Shown: positions 15,730 through 25,461, counted from the stretch's first letter. The stretch is 54,182 nt of DNA from Bacteroidales bacterium (GCA_021648725.1 JAKISF010000023.1:1-54182), one strand, 5' to 3'. Notes: a model not told the origin generated them from the sequence alone. Numbers and translations: made by a program.

Positions 15730-15745
15730 GCGGTCCGGACGAGAC
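15730..15745. repeat. attR core within tRNA-Asp
   Basis: This is the second copy of the 16-bp core GCGGTCCGGACGAGAC, overlapping the tRNA 3' end. Confidence 0.8.
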
Positions 15746-15805
15746 TCGAACTCGCGACCCCATGCGTGACAGGCATGTATTCTAACCAAACTGAACTACC
15801 GGACC
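15731..15805 (-). tRNA. tRNA-Asp (GUC), integration target
   Basis: The minus strand folds as a complete tRNA: acceptor GGTCCGG/CCGGACC, anticodon stem-loop CATGC-CTGTCAC-GCATG (anticodon GTC), T arm with AGTTCGAGTCT, discriminator G as expected for Asp, and no encoded CCA. Its last 15 bases are shared with the left attachment core at 9676-9691, so integration preserved a functional gene. Confidence 0.95.
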
Positions 15806-15864
15806 TTTTTCTTTTTGCGATTGCAAATGTAAATCTTTTTTTTTTTCTGCAAAATTTTTTTGTT

Positions 15865-16395
15865 CTATTTCTTGAAAAAACTAAAATTTACATTGCCATA
15901 TTTTTTGGTTTCCTTGAAATACTTGTTATTCTCAAAATTGAAATTTGCCGAATGTTCAAGAATTAACAGCGAATTAATTGCTGTTTCATTATTAAGAATA
16001 ATACGAGGAAGTGTATTAATTTTTTCATCAGAAAACGGCGGATCTGCAAAAATTATATCATAACTTAGGTCTGCTTTTAAACAAAATTTATAAACATCCG
16101 CAGAAATAACATTTCCGGGTATTGAAAATAAATTTGATATCTGATTTTTGATATGTAAACAGTTTTTTCTTGAGATTTCTACCGAAGTAACACTTTTACA
16201 CCCTCTCGAAAAAAATTCTAAACTGATATTTCCTGTTCCTGAAAATAAATCAAGAACATTTAAATTTTCAATTTCGTATTTATTTTCCAAAATATTAAAA
16301 AGAGATTCTTTAGCGTAATCAGTAGTCGGTCGAGAACTAAAACCTTTAGGAGGAAATATCTTTCTCCCTTTTCGGCTTCCCCTAATTATCCTCAT
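15865..16395 (-). CDS. rsmD: 16S rRNA (guanine(966)-N(2))-methyltransferase
   Basis: A 176-residue SAM-dependent methyltransferase. The N-terminus MRIIRGSRKGRKIFPP and RPTTDYAKESLFNIL are RsmD signatures, LDLFSGTGNISLE is the SAM-binding motif, and FADPPF is the catalytic N6/N2-type DPPF motif. It would methylate G966 of 16S rRNA during 30S assembly. Its start overlaps the end of the DUF3822 gene by 14 bases, a pairing widespread in Bacteroidota. It ends 59 bp from the tRNA-Asp gene. Confidence 0.95.
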   Translation of the reverse strand: MRIIRGSRKGRKIFPPKGFSSRPTTDYAKESLFNILENKYEIENLNVLDLFSGTGNISLEFFSRGCKSVTSVEISRKNCLHIKNQISNLFSIPGNVISADVYKFCLKADLSYDIIFADPPFSDEKINTLPRIILNNETAINSLLILEHSANFNFENNKYFKETKKYGNVNFSFFKK

Positions 16396-17236
16396 TATGT
16401 AGATTTAAAACATTATAAAGTAAATGTTGTTCTACATCTTTAAAATTGTATTGAATTTTATTATCAAGTTTCATAAACTTCAATTTAGGAATAAATTTAT
16501 GAACGAAATAATAAAACTCTGTGTCTTTTTCAATAAAGCCTGAAATATTAAGGTGCATTTTATTCAGCTTAATGTCATATTGTTCGAGGGTGTTTAATAA
16601 ATAATATACAAAATCATTTTCATCACTGAATAAATATGAATTAATCATTAAAAATTTATCGTCTTTGTATATTCCGATTTCAAATGAATCTGAATTTATA
16701 TTTACATGAACAACCGGAAGTTTAAATTTAACTGCTTCTCCTGTTTTTAATAAGTTATTAATAAAAATATTATTTTGATGAACAAAAATAATTTCAGGAA
16801 ATTTATTAACTAAAAGAGTTGTTAAATCAGAAGGGATTGCAAAAATATTATATGAATCAATTTTTTTTATATAATTAAAATGTATTTCTTCATATTCGCC
16901 CAAACGATGGTTAAATGTAAAATAATCTTTCAAATTTTTTCTGTCAAAAAGTTCAGCCGGAATAAGAGTTGATTTGTTTGTTACCAAACTGAAATAAACA
17001 GTTTTATAATTTTTACTTAAAAATAAATCTTCCTTAATCATTGCTTCTGCTTTTTCAACAATCGATTTATCAGCCAGTTTTTTTTCAAAATTATGATGAT
17101 TTAAAGCAGCATATATATTTCCTACAGTATCTGTAATCACATATGAGTAGCCAATCTCATCAAGTTGCAGAGATAATATATAACCTGATGTTTTACTTTT
17201 AGAGAAACCTTCATTAAATACAAAGAAATTTTTCAT
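16382..17236 (-). CDS. DUF3822-family protein
   Basis: A 284-residue cytoplasmic protein without signal or membrane segments. DUF3822 proteins have an actin-like (ASKHA) appearance, and here paired segments such as YILSLQLDEIGYSYVITDTVG and a later VVHVNINSDSFEIGIYKDDK look like the two repeated beta-strand lobes. The identification relies on this pattern and on its invariable position directly upstream of and overlapping rsmD. The function is unknown; a link to rRNA modification or ribosome assembly is only positional. Confidence 0.8.
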   Translation of the reverse strand: MKNFFVFNEGFSKSKTSGYILSLQLDEIGYSYVITDTVGNIYAALNHHNFEKKLADKSIVEKAEAMIKEDLFLSKNYKTVYFSLVTNKSTLIPAELFDRKNLKDYFTFNHRLGEYEEIHFNYIKKIDSYNIFAIPSDLTTLLVNKFPEIIFVHQNNIFINNLLKTGEAVKFKLPVVHVNINSDSFEIGIYKDDKFLMINSYLFSDENDFVYYLLNTLEQYDIKLNKMHLNISGFIEKDTEFYYFVHKFIPKLKFMKLDNKIQYNFKDVEQHLLYNVLNLHNEDN

Positions 17237-17314
17237 TGTTATTTATAACTTATTCAAAATTGAGTTCTAAAGCTTTATTTATAAATTTATTAGCATAAAA
17301 CATACCAAAAATTA

Positions 17315-17360
17315 AATCCGTAGTTTATTTTAGCTTTTGCATCAATCTTAACTACGGATT
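17315..17360. terminator. Long-loop hairpin between 17388 gene and DUF3822 gene
   Basis: AATCCGTAGTTTA and TTAACTACGGATT arms (nearly complementary over 13 bases) flank a 20-base loop, just beyond the stop of the minus-strand membrane protein gene. There is only a weak T run on the minus strand, so terminator function is likely but not certain. Confidence 0.5.
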
Positions 17361-17387
17361 CCAAATATATAATTTTTTTTTATTTTT

Positions 17388-18302
17388 TTACTTGTTTAAA
17401 TCATAATCCTTCGGCCAATTTCCGTCATTGTTATTATTTTCTTCTAATGAGCCTACTTTTAATCCCGGATAACGTTTTAAATTCTTCGCATCATCATCAA
17501 TATTTGCAATAAGTTGTTTATCCAAACCGTTTAGCAATACTCGGTTTGAAACTTTTGCTTCAAAAACATTAATTGTTAATCCGCCTGCACTTACAGATGC
17601 AGTATCCATTTTAAACTTTTTACCGTCAGTAAAAGGAACAAGTCCGAATTTTTTTATATCGTATTCTTTATAAAGTGTATCAATAATACTTAGCTTAAAT
17701 GTATCTCGTATAATAATACCTAATTCCCAAGCAACTCTTTCAGCTTTTTCCAAATTGTTATCTTGTTGCAAATAAATTGAATCAGGAGCTTCCCCTACTC
17801 TTTTTATTACAGACATTGAATCCGTTTGAATAAAATGTTTTAAACTGTCCATATTCGGACAATATTTATTGTATTCATTCTTAAACGCAATCTGTGCTGT
17901 TCTTATACGTTTTAATTCATCAACAGTCGCTTGGTATCTTTTAGTTTTTTCTGCATTGAATCTTATAGGAGTCATAATACTTTCGTATAATTTATATCCG
18001 GCAAAAATTGCAATAGCTAAAAACAAAAATCCTGTAATAACTTTTATCGTTTTACTTTTGGAAGATATTAAAAAGCTCCCTTTAATAATTAGAATCAATA
18101 CAGCAACTCCTATCGCAACAGCAAGGATAATAACAGGAATGTCAATATTGTCAGTAATTGCATACAATATTATTTCAATAAGTAAAAAATAAACGGTATA
18201 TGAACCGTATTTTATTAACTTGTTTTTTGCAAGACTCTCAATAAAAGTAACTAGGGCAACACCAATAGTTGCTACGATTAAAATAATTATATAAACTGTC
18301 AT
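17388..18302 (-). CDS. Membrane protein with C-terminal periplasmic or soluble domain, unknown
   Basis: A 304-residue protein. Four hydrophobic segments occupy about 1-115 (VYIIILIVATIGVALVTFI; YTVYFLLIEIILYAI; VIILAVAIGVAVLILII; ITGFLFLAIAIFAGYKL). From about 120 a soluble part begins with RYQATVDELKRIRTAQIAFK, followed by NKYCPNMDSLKHFI, reminiscent of the alpha-spine and first strands of pseudopilin-like proteins. The function is unknown. It is read divergently from the helicase gene at 18417 and appears monocistronic. Confidence 0.65.
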   Translation of the reverse strand: MTVYIIILIVATIGVALVTFIESLAKNKLIKYGSYTVYFLLIEIILYAITDNIDIPVIILAVAIGVAVLILIIKGSFLISSKSKTIKVITGFLFLAIAIFAGYKLYESIMTPIRFNAEKTKRYQATVDELKRIRTAQIAFKNEYNKYCPNMDSLKHFIQTDSMSVIKRVGEAPDSIYLQQDNNLEKAERVAWELGIIIRDTFKLSIIDTLYKEYDIKKFGLVPFTDGKKFKMDTASVSAGGLTINVFEAKVSNRVLLNGLDKQLIANIDDDAKNLKRYPGLKVGSLEENNNNDGNWPKDYDLNK

Positions 18303-18416
18303 TTTTTATTAGAATTTTAGTTCGTTTGCAAATTTAAAAAAAATATCTTTTTATTTTAATTTTTCTTTACAAAATAAAATATATATTGACCTTCTGAAAT
18401 AATACTGATTTTTTTA

Positions 18417-19877
18417 ATGCTGAATAACTTTATATATAACGAAGTAATTAACAATTTAGTTTATGACCCTTTGAGCGGTCAAAAAGAACTTATAAGAAAA
18501 TTATCAGAGTTTGTTTCTTCCGGTTCTTCCGAAAGCGAAATCTTTCTTTTAAAAGGTTATGCCGGAACAGGAAAAACAAGCACAATTGCAGCTTTAGTTA
18601 ATGCTCTCGAAAAATTAAAAATTAAAACCTTATTGCTGGCTCCCACAGGAAGAGCAGCAAAAGTTCTAAGTGCGTATTCAAATAAAAATGCATATACAAT
18701 TCATAAAAAAATATACAGGCAACAATCTTCAAGTGACGGAACAGGAAAATTTACTTTAGATATCAACCTCCGTTCAAACACTTTTTTTTTAGTTGACGAA
18801 GCCTCTATGATTGCAAACCAATCCTTTGAAAACTCCGTTTTCGGAAGCGGCAGACTTTTGGATGATTTAATAGAGTTTGTTTATAACAAAAAAAATTGCA
18901 AATTAATATTAGTGGGTGATACTGCACAGCTACCTCCTGTCAAATTAGATATAAGCCCTGCTTTGAATAAAAAAGAACTGGAATCTTACGGTTATGACGT
19001 TATTGAACATATACTTACGGAAGTTGCCAGACAGGAGAAAAATTCCGGCATTTTATATAATGCAACTAAAATAAGAAAAATTCTTGATAAAAGTATGTCA
19101 TTTGAGCAAAATATTGAATTTAAAGGCTTTCCAAAAATAAAACTGAGTGATTTTAATGACATTAACAGAATCGAAGGAGCAGATTTAATAGACAGTATTT
19201 CTGATGCATATAATAAATATTCCGAAAAAGATGTTGCAATTATCTGCAGGTCAAACAAAAGAGCTAATAAGTTTAATCAAGGAATTCGTTCAAGCGTCTT
19301 TTTTAAAGAAGACGAAATTGCAACAGGCGATTTAATAATGGTTGTAAAAAATAATTATTTTTGGGCGGAGAAATATGATTCAATTGACTTTATTGCAAAC
19401 GGTGACACAGCTGAAATTATAAAAATACACAGATACACCGAAAGATACGGCTACAGGTTTGCTGATGTTTTGTTAAAATTTTATGACTATAATGAAACAG
19501 AAATAGAAGCTAAAGTAATGCTGGATACACTACAATCAGAAACAGCTTCTCTTTCTTTTGAGGAAAATAAAAAATTATATGCCGAAATTGAAGAAGATTT
19601 TACAGATATTAAAAACAAACGAAGCAGGTTTAAAAAAATTAAAGAACACCCTTTTTTTAATGCACTTCAAATAAAATTTGCTTATGCAATTACATGCCAT
19701 AAAGCCCAAGGCGGACAATGGCAAAAAGTATTTGTAGATCAAGGATGGATAACCGAAGAAATGATAAACAGGGAGTATCTGCGTTGGCTTTATACTGCAT
19801 TTACACGCTCGACTAAAGAACTTGGTTTAATAAATTTCAAGAAAGAGTTTTTTTATAACGACGAAATTTTTGAATAA
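18417..19877 (+). CDS. RecD-like superfamily 1 ATP-dependent DNA helicase
   Basis: A 486-residue SF1 helicase. Walker A is GYAGTGKTST (about 47-56), motif Ia includes LLAPTGRAAKVLS, Walker B is FFLVDEASMI, motif III GDTAQLPPV, motif V FAYAITCHKAQGGQW (UvrD_C_2), and motif VI YTAFTRSTKE. This is the AAA_30/UvrD_C_2 layout of stand-alone RecD2-like helicases, shorter than RecD itself and without the N-terminal RecD extension. A role in DNA repair or replication-fork processing is typical. It is followed 47 bp later by a membrane-protein gene that has its own promoter. Confidence 0.9.
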   Translation: MLNNFIYNEVINNLVYDPLSGQKELIRKLSEFVSSGSSESEIFLLKGYAGTGKTSTIAALVNALEKLKIKTLLLAPTGRAAKVLSAYSNKNAYTIHKKIYRQQSSSDGTGKFTLDINLRSNTFFLVDEASMIANQSFENSVFGSGRLLDDLIEFVYNKKNCKLILVGDTAQLPPVKLDISPALNKKELESYGYDVIEHILTEVARQEKNSGILYNATKIRKILDKSMSFEQNIEFKGFPKIKLSDFNDINRIEGADLIDSISDAYNKYSEKDVAIICRSNKRANKFNQGIRSSVFFKEDEIATGDLIMVVKNNYFWAEKYDSIDFIANGDTAEIIKIHRYTERYGYRFADVLLKFYDYNETEIEAKVMLDTLQSETASLSFEENKKLYAEIEEDFTDIKNKRSRFKKIKEHPFFNALQIKFAYAITCHKAQGGQWQKVFVDQGWITEEMINREYLRWLYTAFTRSTKELGLINFKKEFFYNDEIFE

Positions 19878-19898
19878 TTTTAAACTTGGTTATTTTTG
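19870..19898 (+). promoter_or_regulatory. Promoter of the 19925 gene
   Basis: TTG (19870-19872) and TATTTTTG (19891-19898) are separated by 18 bases, the Bacteroidota -33/-7 arrangement. The ATG follows 26 bases after the -7 element. The -33 element lies at the end of the helicase gene. Confidence 0.55.
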
Positions 19899-19924
19899 CA
19901 AATTTCAATATATAAAATTTTTGA

Positions 19925-21061
19925 ATGTCCGATAAAACTATTAAAATAAATTTTAAAGATATAACAGACAGAATTGCTGAAAATTATTTACGAAAAAAGT
20001 CTTTAAAATATGCAAACATTTCACAAAAAGAAAAGACTAAAATTCTTGATGCTACAACGAAAATCAAAAGAAAAACGCTTTTAATTGCTGCATTGTACGG
20101 AGCTCTCGGTGTTGCTTTCTTATATATTCCGCAATATATTTTTTCCGAATCATTTTCAAAAACTCAATACACCGTTCCTTATATTAATTACAGTTTTGAT
20201 TTATCAATATTCGAACTTTTATACGGTTTCGTACTTGTCGGTTTAGAAATTTGGCTTTTAATGAAGGGAGATTTAAAAGCCGTAAGTAAAATTGCTGCGG
20301 TTTACGGACATAATGCAAACAACGAAAACTTTGAATCAGAAGAACTTGCATTAATCGGACTCGGCAAAGACAGAGGCCGCTTTACTGAGGTAGGCATAAA
20401 CCCTTATCAAAACTTCTCAAAAACCGGCGTACTCTTTCTTCGGCTTTTATTCATTGTAAAAGCAATGCTTTCAAATTTTATATTTAAAATAATTATAAAA
20501 AAAGTATTGGGAAGGCTTGCAATAAGAGCAGTTGTTGATTTAGCAGGCATTCCCATATATGCTGTTTGGAATGCTTATGCATCTTCAATCGTTATCAGAA
20601 AAACAGATATGCGAATGAAAGCAATAAAACAAATGAATAAAACCGGCAAATATTTTTCAGATAAATATAAAAACAACAAAGAATTTACCGATTTAATTTA
20701 TGATACATTTGAATACATTGCTGTTACCAAAAAAAGTTTTTATCCTACGGATTATATTTTTGCAAAACATTTCTTTAGTATTTTTAATATTAAAATAGAA
20801 GACGAACACAAACTCTCAGAAAATTATTTCGAAAAAATAAAACTGCTCCCGAAAGACATAAAACTTGCAATCGGTCAAATACTTATATTAGGTTTTTTAC
20901 TTGACGGCAAAATAGGAAGTTTTGAAATAGGCATTATTAACAAACTCAAAAAAAACAATATTATCCCGTATAGCTTAACTCATATTAAGAAATGGACAAA
21001 ACACTATAAATTAGGAAACGGTTTTGACGAAATGTTTAATTCCGATAAAAATACTCAATGA
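19925..21061 (+). CDS. Membrane-associated protein, unknown
   Basis: A 378-residue protein. It starts with a basic amphipathic stretch, then has hydrophobic segments near 52-72 (LLIAALYGALGVAFLYIPQY), 95-115 (LSIFELLYGFVLVGLEIWLL) and 205-222 (AVVDLAGIPIYAVWNAY). The C-terminal 140 residues are soluble and helical (LPKDIKLAIGQILILGFLLDG). No catalytic motif was found. Comparable proteins exist in Bacteroidota and spirochaetes without assigned function; I do not name a family. Confidence 0.65.
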   Translation: MSDKTIKINFKDITDRIAENYLRKKSLKYANISQKEKTKILDATTKIKRKTLLIAALYGALGVAFLYIPQYIFSESFSKTQYTVPYINYSFDLSIFELLYGFVLVGLEIWLLMKGDLKAVSKIAAVYGHNANNENFESEELALIGLGKDRGRFTEVGINPYQNFSKTGVLFLRLLFIVKAMLSNFIFKIIIKKVLGRLAIRAVVDLAGIPIYAVWNAYASSIVIRKTDMRMKAIKQMNKTGKYFSDKYKNNKEFTDLIYDTFEYIAVTKKSFYPTDYIFAKHFFSIFNIKIEDEHKLSENYFEKIKLLPKDIKLAIGQILILGFLLDGKIGSFEIGIINKLKKNNIIPYSLTHIKKWTKHYKLGNGFDEMFNSDKNTQ

Positions 21062-21123
21062 CATTTTTATTAAAAGATTGTTTTGCTAATTTTACGAATA
21101 TTTTATTGCTAAAATAACAAATA

Positions 21124-23202
21124 ATGATACTAAAAAGATTATTCATATTATCATCAACACTTCTGGTATTTACCTTACAAATAAAAGCTCAAATTGCAGA
21201 TAGAGATGTAATTAATAATCTTATAGAAGAAATAGCAGAAGCAAGTGACGAAGAACTCGATTATACATTACTTTACGAAGATTTATATTATTTTGCCCGA
21301 AACCCTTTAAACTTAAATACGGCAACAAGAGAGGATTTGGAACGATTTCAATTTCTTTCCGACTTTCAAATTGAAGATATTTTAGAATACCAAAGAACTT
21401 CCGGTGAAATGCATTCAATATACGAAATACAACTTTTAGAAAGTTTCTCGGCAAAAGAAATAGGACAACTTTTACCCTTTATTACTGTTGCAAAAAAGGG
21501 AGTAAAGCAAATGCCCGATTTCAAAAGAGCATTAAAATACGGAAGAAACAGCATCTTCTTAAGAACACAATTTAACATACAAAAAGGGAAAGGCTTTGTA
21601 TATGACGATAATGCTTTTGAGCTTAACCCCGATACAAATTTGTATATGGGCAACAGGCTTAAATTTTACACAAAATATCAGTTCGATTATAAACGAAAAA
21701 TAAGATTCGGGTTTGTAACAGAAAAAGATCCCGGAGAACAATTCTTCAAAGAAACTCAAAAGCAAGGGTTTGACTATTACAGCGTACACTTACAAGTAGA
21801 TGATGTTTGGAAGTTCAAAACAATTACTTTGGGCGATTTTCAAGCTCGTTTCGGTCAAGGTTTGGTTTCTTGGTCAGGTATGTCAACAGGAAAATCTGTA
21901 TATGTAATGTCAATAAAAAAGAAATATGACGGGTTAAGAAAATATTCCTCAACAGACGAAAACAAATTTTTTAGAGGAGCAGGAGCAACTTTAAGGTTGA
22001 AAAATTTTGACATTACCGGTTTTTTCTCTCTCAAAAACATTGACGGAAACAGAACACTTACCGATACCGTAACAAACCAAATTGATTTTGAAGGCACGTT
22101 TCAAACAACCGGTTTGCACAGAACCCCAAATGAAGTTTTTGACAAACATTCTGTTTCGGAATTAGTTTACGGCGGAAATATAAAATGGAATAAACCATGG
22201 TTTAAACTCGGAGCTACATACATACAATATTCTTTCAGCGAAGAACTTCAAAAAGACCAAATATATAATCAATTTGCATTTCAAGGAAACAAAGGAATGA
22301 ATGCAAGTATTGATTATCAGGCAAACTATAAAAACTTTATTTTTTTCGGAGAAGAAGCTATAAGTCATTCGGGAGGATATGCATTACTGAATTCTGTTAT
22401 GATAAAACTTGCTCCGCAAATGTCTTTAGCTGTTCTTCAACGATATATAGCAAAAGACTATCAAGCATATTATGCTGCAGGATTCGGCGAACAATCAAAT
22501 ACAATTAATGAAAACGGTATGTATTTCGGAACGGAAATCAGCCCTGTCAGAAAAGTTAAAGTATCAGCTTATTACGATTTATATAAAATACCTTGGCTAA
22601 GATACAGAGCATACGCACCGTCGGCAGGAGATGAATTTTTCTCGCAAATAGACTATAGTCTCAGCAGGTATGTAAACATGCACGTCAGATACAAGCAAGA
22701 ATCTGTATTAAAAAATTCATCAGATGATTTTACGGGTGCCGTACCGCTTGTGCAAACATTAAAAAAAGAATTCCGATATCACATAACATATTCTCTTTCA
22801 AGGAACTTAGTATTGAAAAACAGAATTGCATTTGCTAAATTTGATAAAGAAGGAGAAGATATTGAAACAGGATTTATGTTTTATCAAGATGTGAATTATA
22901 AATTTGAAACATTTCCCTTAAAATTAAATTTCAGACTGGCATTTTTTGATGCAGCATATAATGCACGAATATATACTTATGAAAATGATATTCTTTACGG
23001 ATACTCAATACCGGGTTTAAGCGGACAAGGAATAAGAACTTACCTGACTTTAAAATATACAGTTATTAAAGATTTTATTGACATTTGGTTGCGTTATGCT
23101 AATTATTCATATTCTGACAGAGATATAATAGGATCCTCACTTGATGAAATTCAAGGAATCAATAAATCCGAAGTAAAATTTCAAATAAGAATTAAGTTTT
23201 AA
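21124..23202 (+). CDS. Helix-hairpin-helix / outer-membrane beta-barrel protein
   Basis: A 692-residue exported protein with a Sec signal (1-22, ending IKAQ). Residues about 60-120 hold ComEA-type HhH repeats: NLNTATREDLERFQFLSDFQ, then ILEYQRTSGEMHSIYEIQ. The rest is a long beta-strand-rich region with many aromatic-ending strands (IRFGFVTEKDPGEQFF, FQARFGQGLVSWSGM), ending VKFQIRIKF, a typical barrel terminus. Proteins with this layout are widespread in Bacteroidota and uncharacterised; a link to DNA uptake is suggested only by the HhH domain. Confidence 0.85.
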   Translation: MILKRLFILSSTLLVFTLQIKAQIADRDVINNLIEEIAEASDEELDYTLLYEDLYYFARNPLNLNTATREDLERFQFLSDFQIEDILEYQRTSGEMHSIYEIQLLESFSAKEIGQLLPFITVAKKGVKQMPDFKRALKYGRNSIFLRTQFNIQKGKGFVYDDNAFELNPDTNLYMGNRLKFYTKYQFDYKRKIRFGFVTEKDPGEQFFKETQKQGFDYYSVHLQVDDVWKFKTITLGDFQARFGQGLVSWSGMSTGKSVYVMSIKKKYDGLRKYSSTDENKFFRGAGATLRLKNFDITGFFSLKNIDGNRTLTDTVTNQIDFEGTFQTTGLHRTPNEVFDKHSVSELVYGGNIKWNKPWFKLGATYIQYSFSEELQKDQIYNQFAFQGNKGMNASIDYQANYKNFIFFGEEAISHSGGYALLNSVMIKLAPQMSLAVLQRYIAKDYQAYYAAGFGEQSNTINENGMYFGTEISPVRKVKVSAYYDLYKIPWLRYRAYAPSAGDEFFSQIDYSLSRYVNMHVRYKQESVLKNSSDDFTGAVPLVQTLKKEFRYHITYSLSRNLVLKNRIAFAKFDKEGEDIETGFMFYQDVNYKFETFPLKLNFRLAFFDAAYNARIYTYENDILYGYSIPGLSGQGIRTYLTLKYTVIKDFIDIWLRYANYSYSDRDIIGSSLDEIQGINKSEVKFQIRIKF

Positions 23203-23262
23203 CAAATAAATTTCATAAATAAATTTTATTGTAGTATTTTTCAGGTATTAAAAAAATACACC

Positions 23263-25131
23263 ATGGAAAACGGCAAATTAAAATCATTTTTAAAAAAAAT
23301 TGAACTTTTTAAAGCTTTTAACGACAGTGAGCTTGATAAAATAATTAAAATTATTGAGTTAAAAACTTTTGAAAAAGACACAGTTTTATATGAGCAAGAT
23401 TTTAACAGAAAAAACACCTATGTAGTCCTGTCCGGCGAAGTTCAGTTGTATAAAACAAGTTCATTCGGTGAAAAAATACCGATTACCCAATTTCAAAAAT
23501 ATGATTTTATAGGAGAAGGTGCAATAGTTGATGACTCTCCTCATTCTACATCGGCAAGCACCTTAACAGATGCTGAGATTTACATCATAAATGCCGAAAA
23601 ATTTAAAGAACTGTTAAATAAAGACGGAAAAATAGCCGTTAAAATTTTTACCGAAATATCCCAAATTATTTCAAGAAGAATGAGCCATGCAACGGTTCGC
23701 CTTATTAATATCGGAGCTCAATATGTTTCCGGACATTCACGAGAAGAACATGATTTGTTAGGTTACAGAAATGTTCCTGATGAATATTATTACGGAATTC
23801 AAACACTTCGTGCAAGAGAAAATTTTAATATTTCAGGAATAAGCATCAGTTTCTACCCTGACATTGTTATTGCATTTGCAATGGTTAAAAAAGCAGCGGC
23901 AAAAGCAAATAATGAAATAGGATTATTGCCTGACGATTTAACCGAAGCAATTGTGTTTGCCTGTGATGAATTACTTCACGGAAAATATCATAAAGAATTT
24001 GTAGTTGATATGATTCAAGGAGGTGCGGGAACATCTACAAATATGAACGCTAACGAAGTTATTACAAATTTGGCTTTAGTTTATATGGGCAAAGAAAAAG
24101 GCGAGTATAAATTTATTCACCCCAACAATCACGTAAATCTCTCACAATCAACAAATGACAGCTATCCTACATCTGTAAAAATTGCTTTAAAAAACAGCAG
24201 TATTAAACTTAATAAAGAGTTGAAGCTGTTAGTTAATTCATTTAAGAAAAAATCCGAAGAATTTAACCATATTCTAAAAATGGGCAGAACCCAACTTCAA
24301 GATGCCGTGCCTATGACTTTAGGCCAAGAATTCGGTGCTTACGCAACAACCTTAGAAGAAGAAATAACAAGAATAACAAGAAATGCAGATTTAATGCTGA
24401 ACGTAAATATGGGAGCAACTGCAATCGGAACCGGCATCAATGCAGACCCGAGATACAGTTCTATTGTAATTAAATATTTGAGAGAAATTACCGACCTTGA
24501 TATAACACTTGCAGAAAATTTAGTTGAAGCAACACAAGATACCGGAGGATTTGTTATGTTTTCCTCAGCATTAAAACGTTTGGCAATTAAATTATCAAAA
24601 ATTATGAATGATTTAAGGCTACTGTCTTCCGGGCCGAGAGCAGGTTTAAACGAAATAAATTTACCTGCCGTTCAACCCGGTTCGTCAATAATGCCGGGCA
24701 AAGTAAACCCTGTAATTCCGGAAGTAGTAAATCAAATTGCTTTTAAAGTTATAGGTAATGATATAACTGTTACGATGGCTGCCGAAGCAGGTCAGTTAGA
24801 ACTCAATGTTATGGAGCCGGTTATTGTCCAAAGTTTATTTGAATCTATCGAAATGCTGAAAAACGGAATGTCGGTTCTTCGTTACAGAACCATTGAAGGA
24901 ATTACGGCAAACGAAGAACATATTGAAAATATGGTCAGAAACAGTATCGGAATTGTTACGGCTCTTAATCCTGTTATCGGTTATGAAAACAGCAGTTCAA
25001 TTGCAAAAGAGGCATTGGAAACAGGAAAAAGCGTTTATGATTTAACATTGGAACGAGGTTTGCTTTCAGAAGAGGAACTTAAAAAAATTCTTTCCCCCGA
25101 AAATATGATTACACCTCATAAGCTTAAATAA
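23263..25131 (+). CDS. aspA: Aspartate ammonia-lyase fused to N-terminal cyclic-nucleotide-binding domain
   Basis: A 622-residue fusion. Residues 1-140 are a CAP_ED-like domain: [40 protein letters not shown] and [19 protein letters not shown] (phosphate-binding-cassette region). Residues about 160-622 are a full aspartase/fumarase-superfamily enzyme: [69 protein letters not shown], and the catalytic loop [11 protein letters not shown] (about 473-483). It converts aspartate to fumarate and ammonia. The fused domain implies allosteric control by a small ligand, possibly a cyclic nucleotide. No frameshift separates the two parts. Confidence 0.93.
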   Translation: MENGKLKSFLKKIELFKAFNDSELDKIIKIIELKTFEKDTVLYEQDFNRKNTYVVLSGEVQLYKTSSFGEKIPITQFQKYDFIGEGAIVDDSPHSTSASTLTDAEIYIINAEKFKELLNKDGKIAVKIFTEISQIISRRMSHATVRLINIGAQYVSGHSREEHDLLGYRNVPDEYYYGIQTLRARENFNISGISISFYPDIVIAFAMVKKAAAKANNEIGLLPDDLTEAIVFACDELLHGKYHKEFVVDMIQGGAGTSTNMNANEVITNLALVYMGKEKGEYKFIHPNNHVNLSQSTNDSYPTSVKIALKNSSIKLNKELKLLVNSFKKKSEEFNHILKMGRTQLQDAVPMTLGQEFGAYATTLEEEITRITRNADLMLNVNMGATAIGTGINADPRYSSIVIKYLREITDLDITLAENLVEATQDTGGFVMFSSALKRLAIKLSKIMNDLRLLSSGPRAGLNEINLPAVQPGSSIMPGKVNPVIPEVVNQIAFKVIGNDITVTMAAEAGQLELNVMEPVIVQSLFESIEMLKNGMSVLRYRTIEGITANEEHIENMVRNSIGIVTALNPVIGYENSSSIAKEALETGKSVYDLTLERGLLSEEELKKILSPENMITPHKLK

Positions 25132-25223
25132 ACCTTTAAAATAAATTAAGATTTTAAACCTCTGCAGCATGGTTGTCCCTGAAAAACCATTTAGATTTTT
25201 TAAGATTATAAATACAGAGATAA

Positions 25224-25406
25224 ACCGACAAAATTATTAAGGTATCCTTAGAAATTCAACAATCTAATTTAGAAAAAGGGTATTGTTATTACTTTGCTTG
25301 CCCTGTAACCGGAAAGCCGACCAAAAGGTACAAAAGAATAATGAACCAACTCAAAAAAGCTGAACAAGTTAATTATTCAGATTTTGAAAAAATGTTACAG
25401 CCCTAA
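25224..25406 (+). pseudogene. Remnant of a mobile-element-type protein
   Basis: A frame without a start codon encodes about 60 residues including EKGYCYYFACPVTGKPTKRY, followed by a charged helix ending KMLQP. The aromatic-rich CPVTGK motif resembles short zinc-binding motifs of phage and transposon accessory proteins. It lies 100 bp from tRNA-Val, consistent with scars of past integration. No tRNA-end duplication was seen. The rest of 25132-25461 holds nothing I recognise. Confidence 0.45.
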
Positions 25407-25461
25407 AATAATTTTTGATATTTTGAACAGGTGTTTTATGCAAATCCTATGCAAATAGAAA

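Larger units (their letters stand above)
9676..15745 (+). mobile_element. Integrated element of about 6 kb in the 3' end of tRNA-Asp
   Basis: The element is bounded by an exact 16-bp direct repeat, GCGGTCCGGACGAGAC, at 9676-9691 and 15730-15745. The right copy is the 3' end of the intact tRNA-Asp. Just inside each end is an identical 23-bp sequence (9805-9827 and 15651-15673). Cargo, all on the plus strand: tyrosine recombinase, unknown 389-aa protein, excisionase-like HTH protein, unknown basic protein, II/X-type replication initiator, small HTH (terminase-small-subunit-like) protein, and a small membrane protein. It lacks a Zot-like ATPase, coat, capsid, portal, relaxase or conjugation genes. 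It is thus a small integrative plasmid, a reduced inovirus, or a phage satellite. Confidence 0.85.

Noticed and set aside
9676-15745. Complete inovirus prophage
   Set aside because: No Zot-like assembly ATPase, coat or adsorption protein is present; only the replication initiator resembles inoviruses.
9676-15745. Conjugative or mobilisable element (NBU/CTn-like)
   Set aside because: No relaxase, coupling protein or Tra genes; the initiator fits II/X phage type better than MobA.
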